A model generated the notes under the pieces. The model saw nothing but the letters and a program-made list of their open reading frames with translations. It searched no databases and had not been told where the DNA came from. This document shows, piece after piece, positions 8,224 to 8,320 of a stretch of DNA of 8,320 bases. A program made the position numbers and the translations under genes. The stretch comes from Gammaproteobacteria bacterium (lineage in GTDB: Bacteria; Pseudomonadota; Gammaproteobacteria; HK1). Where the stretch lies: positions 1 to 8,320 of the forward strand of contig JAJECB010000382.1 in NCBI GenBank assembly GCA_022822245.1, read 5' to 3'. Each line of letters begins with the position of its first letter. The stretch's first letter is position 1.

Positions 8224-8320
8224 TGCCCGGACCCCGGCGGCCGGCCCCGCTCCGCCGCCTTCGCCTCTCCCAGCGACTCGGCGAGGGCGGGGGGCATGTA
8301 GGTCTCGTCGTGCTTGGCGA
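8220..8320 (-). CDS. ccmE: Cytochrome c-type biogenesis haem chaperone CcmE (partial, C-terminal 32 residues)
   Basis: CcmE is the periplasmic haem chaperone that binds haem covalently and delivers it to CcmF. The visible C-terminus reads AKHDETYMPPALAESLGEAK and then AAERGRPPGSGQ. It contains the HxxxY signature: His at 8310-8312 and Tyr at 8298-8300, corresponding to the covalent haem-binding His130 and Tyr134 of E. coli CcmE in AKHDENYTPPEV. The N-terminal anchor and beta-barrel lie beyond the right edge. The stop (8220-8222) overlaps the ccmF ATG. The fragment is short, but motif and position agree. Confidence 0.9.
   Translation of the reverse strand, partial: AKHDETYMPPALAESLGEAKAAERGRPPGSGQ

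Noticed and set aside
6301..8301. A 666-codon plus-strand open frame opposite ccmF
   Set aside because: It is a low-complexity Glu/Arg/Pro/Gly translation antisense to a full-length CcmF with all family motifs.

Overview
The window is dense, very GC-rich DNA (roughly 70% by eye) carrying a bacterial System I cytochrome c maturation (ccm) locus. System I with a CcmE/CcmF/CcmG/CcmH set, a CueR-type copper sensor and a CopA ATPase point to a proteobacterium. The GC content and protein style would fit a high-GC gammaproteobacterium (for example an Ectothiorhodospiraceae relative), but the lineage is inference.

Layout, read on the minus strand from the right edge. The last 32 codons of ccmE (8320-8220), with its haem-binding HDETY motif, overlap the start of ccmF by ATGA. 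ccmF (8223-6238) is complete, ccmG (3949-3416) is complete, and ccmH (344-1) runs off the left edge. The usual gene order ccmE-F-G-H is kept, but the cluster is split twice. Between ccmF and ccmG lie a 189-bp inverted-repeat element, a plus-strand GNAT acetyltransferase, a hicA-hicB toxin-antitoxin pair and a PcaD-like alpha/beta hydrolase. Between ccmG and ccmH lies a divergent cueR/copA copper-efflux pair with a clear MerR-type promoter (19-bp spacer and CueR-like dyad).

How the genes work together. CcmE hands haem to CcmF, which attaches it to apocytochrome c; CcmG and CcmH are the thiol-redox proteins that keep the CXXCH cysteines reduced. CueR would sense Cu(I) and switch on CopA, which exports Cu(I) from the cytoplasm. 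cueR is co-directional with ccmH and only 56 bp upstream of it, so cueR transcription may read into ccmH. ccmG is likewise downstream of hicA-hicB-hydrolase on the same strand and may depend on their transcription.

Most noteworthy observations: the twice-interrupted ccm operon with a copper-resistance module embedded in it; an otherwise intact HicA toxin frame that has no canonical start codon where the family starts; and the large symmetric inverted repeat between the convergent GNAT and ccmF genes. No RNA genes, CRISPR arrays or transposase genes were seen.
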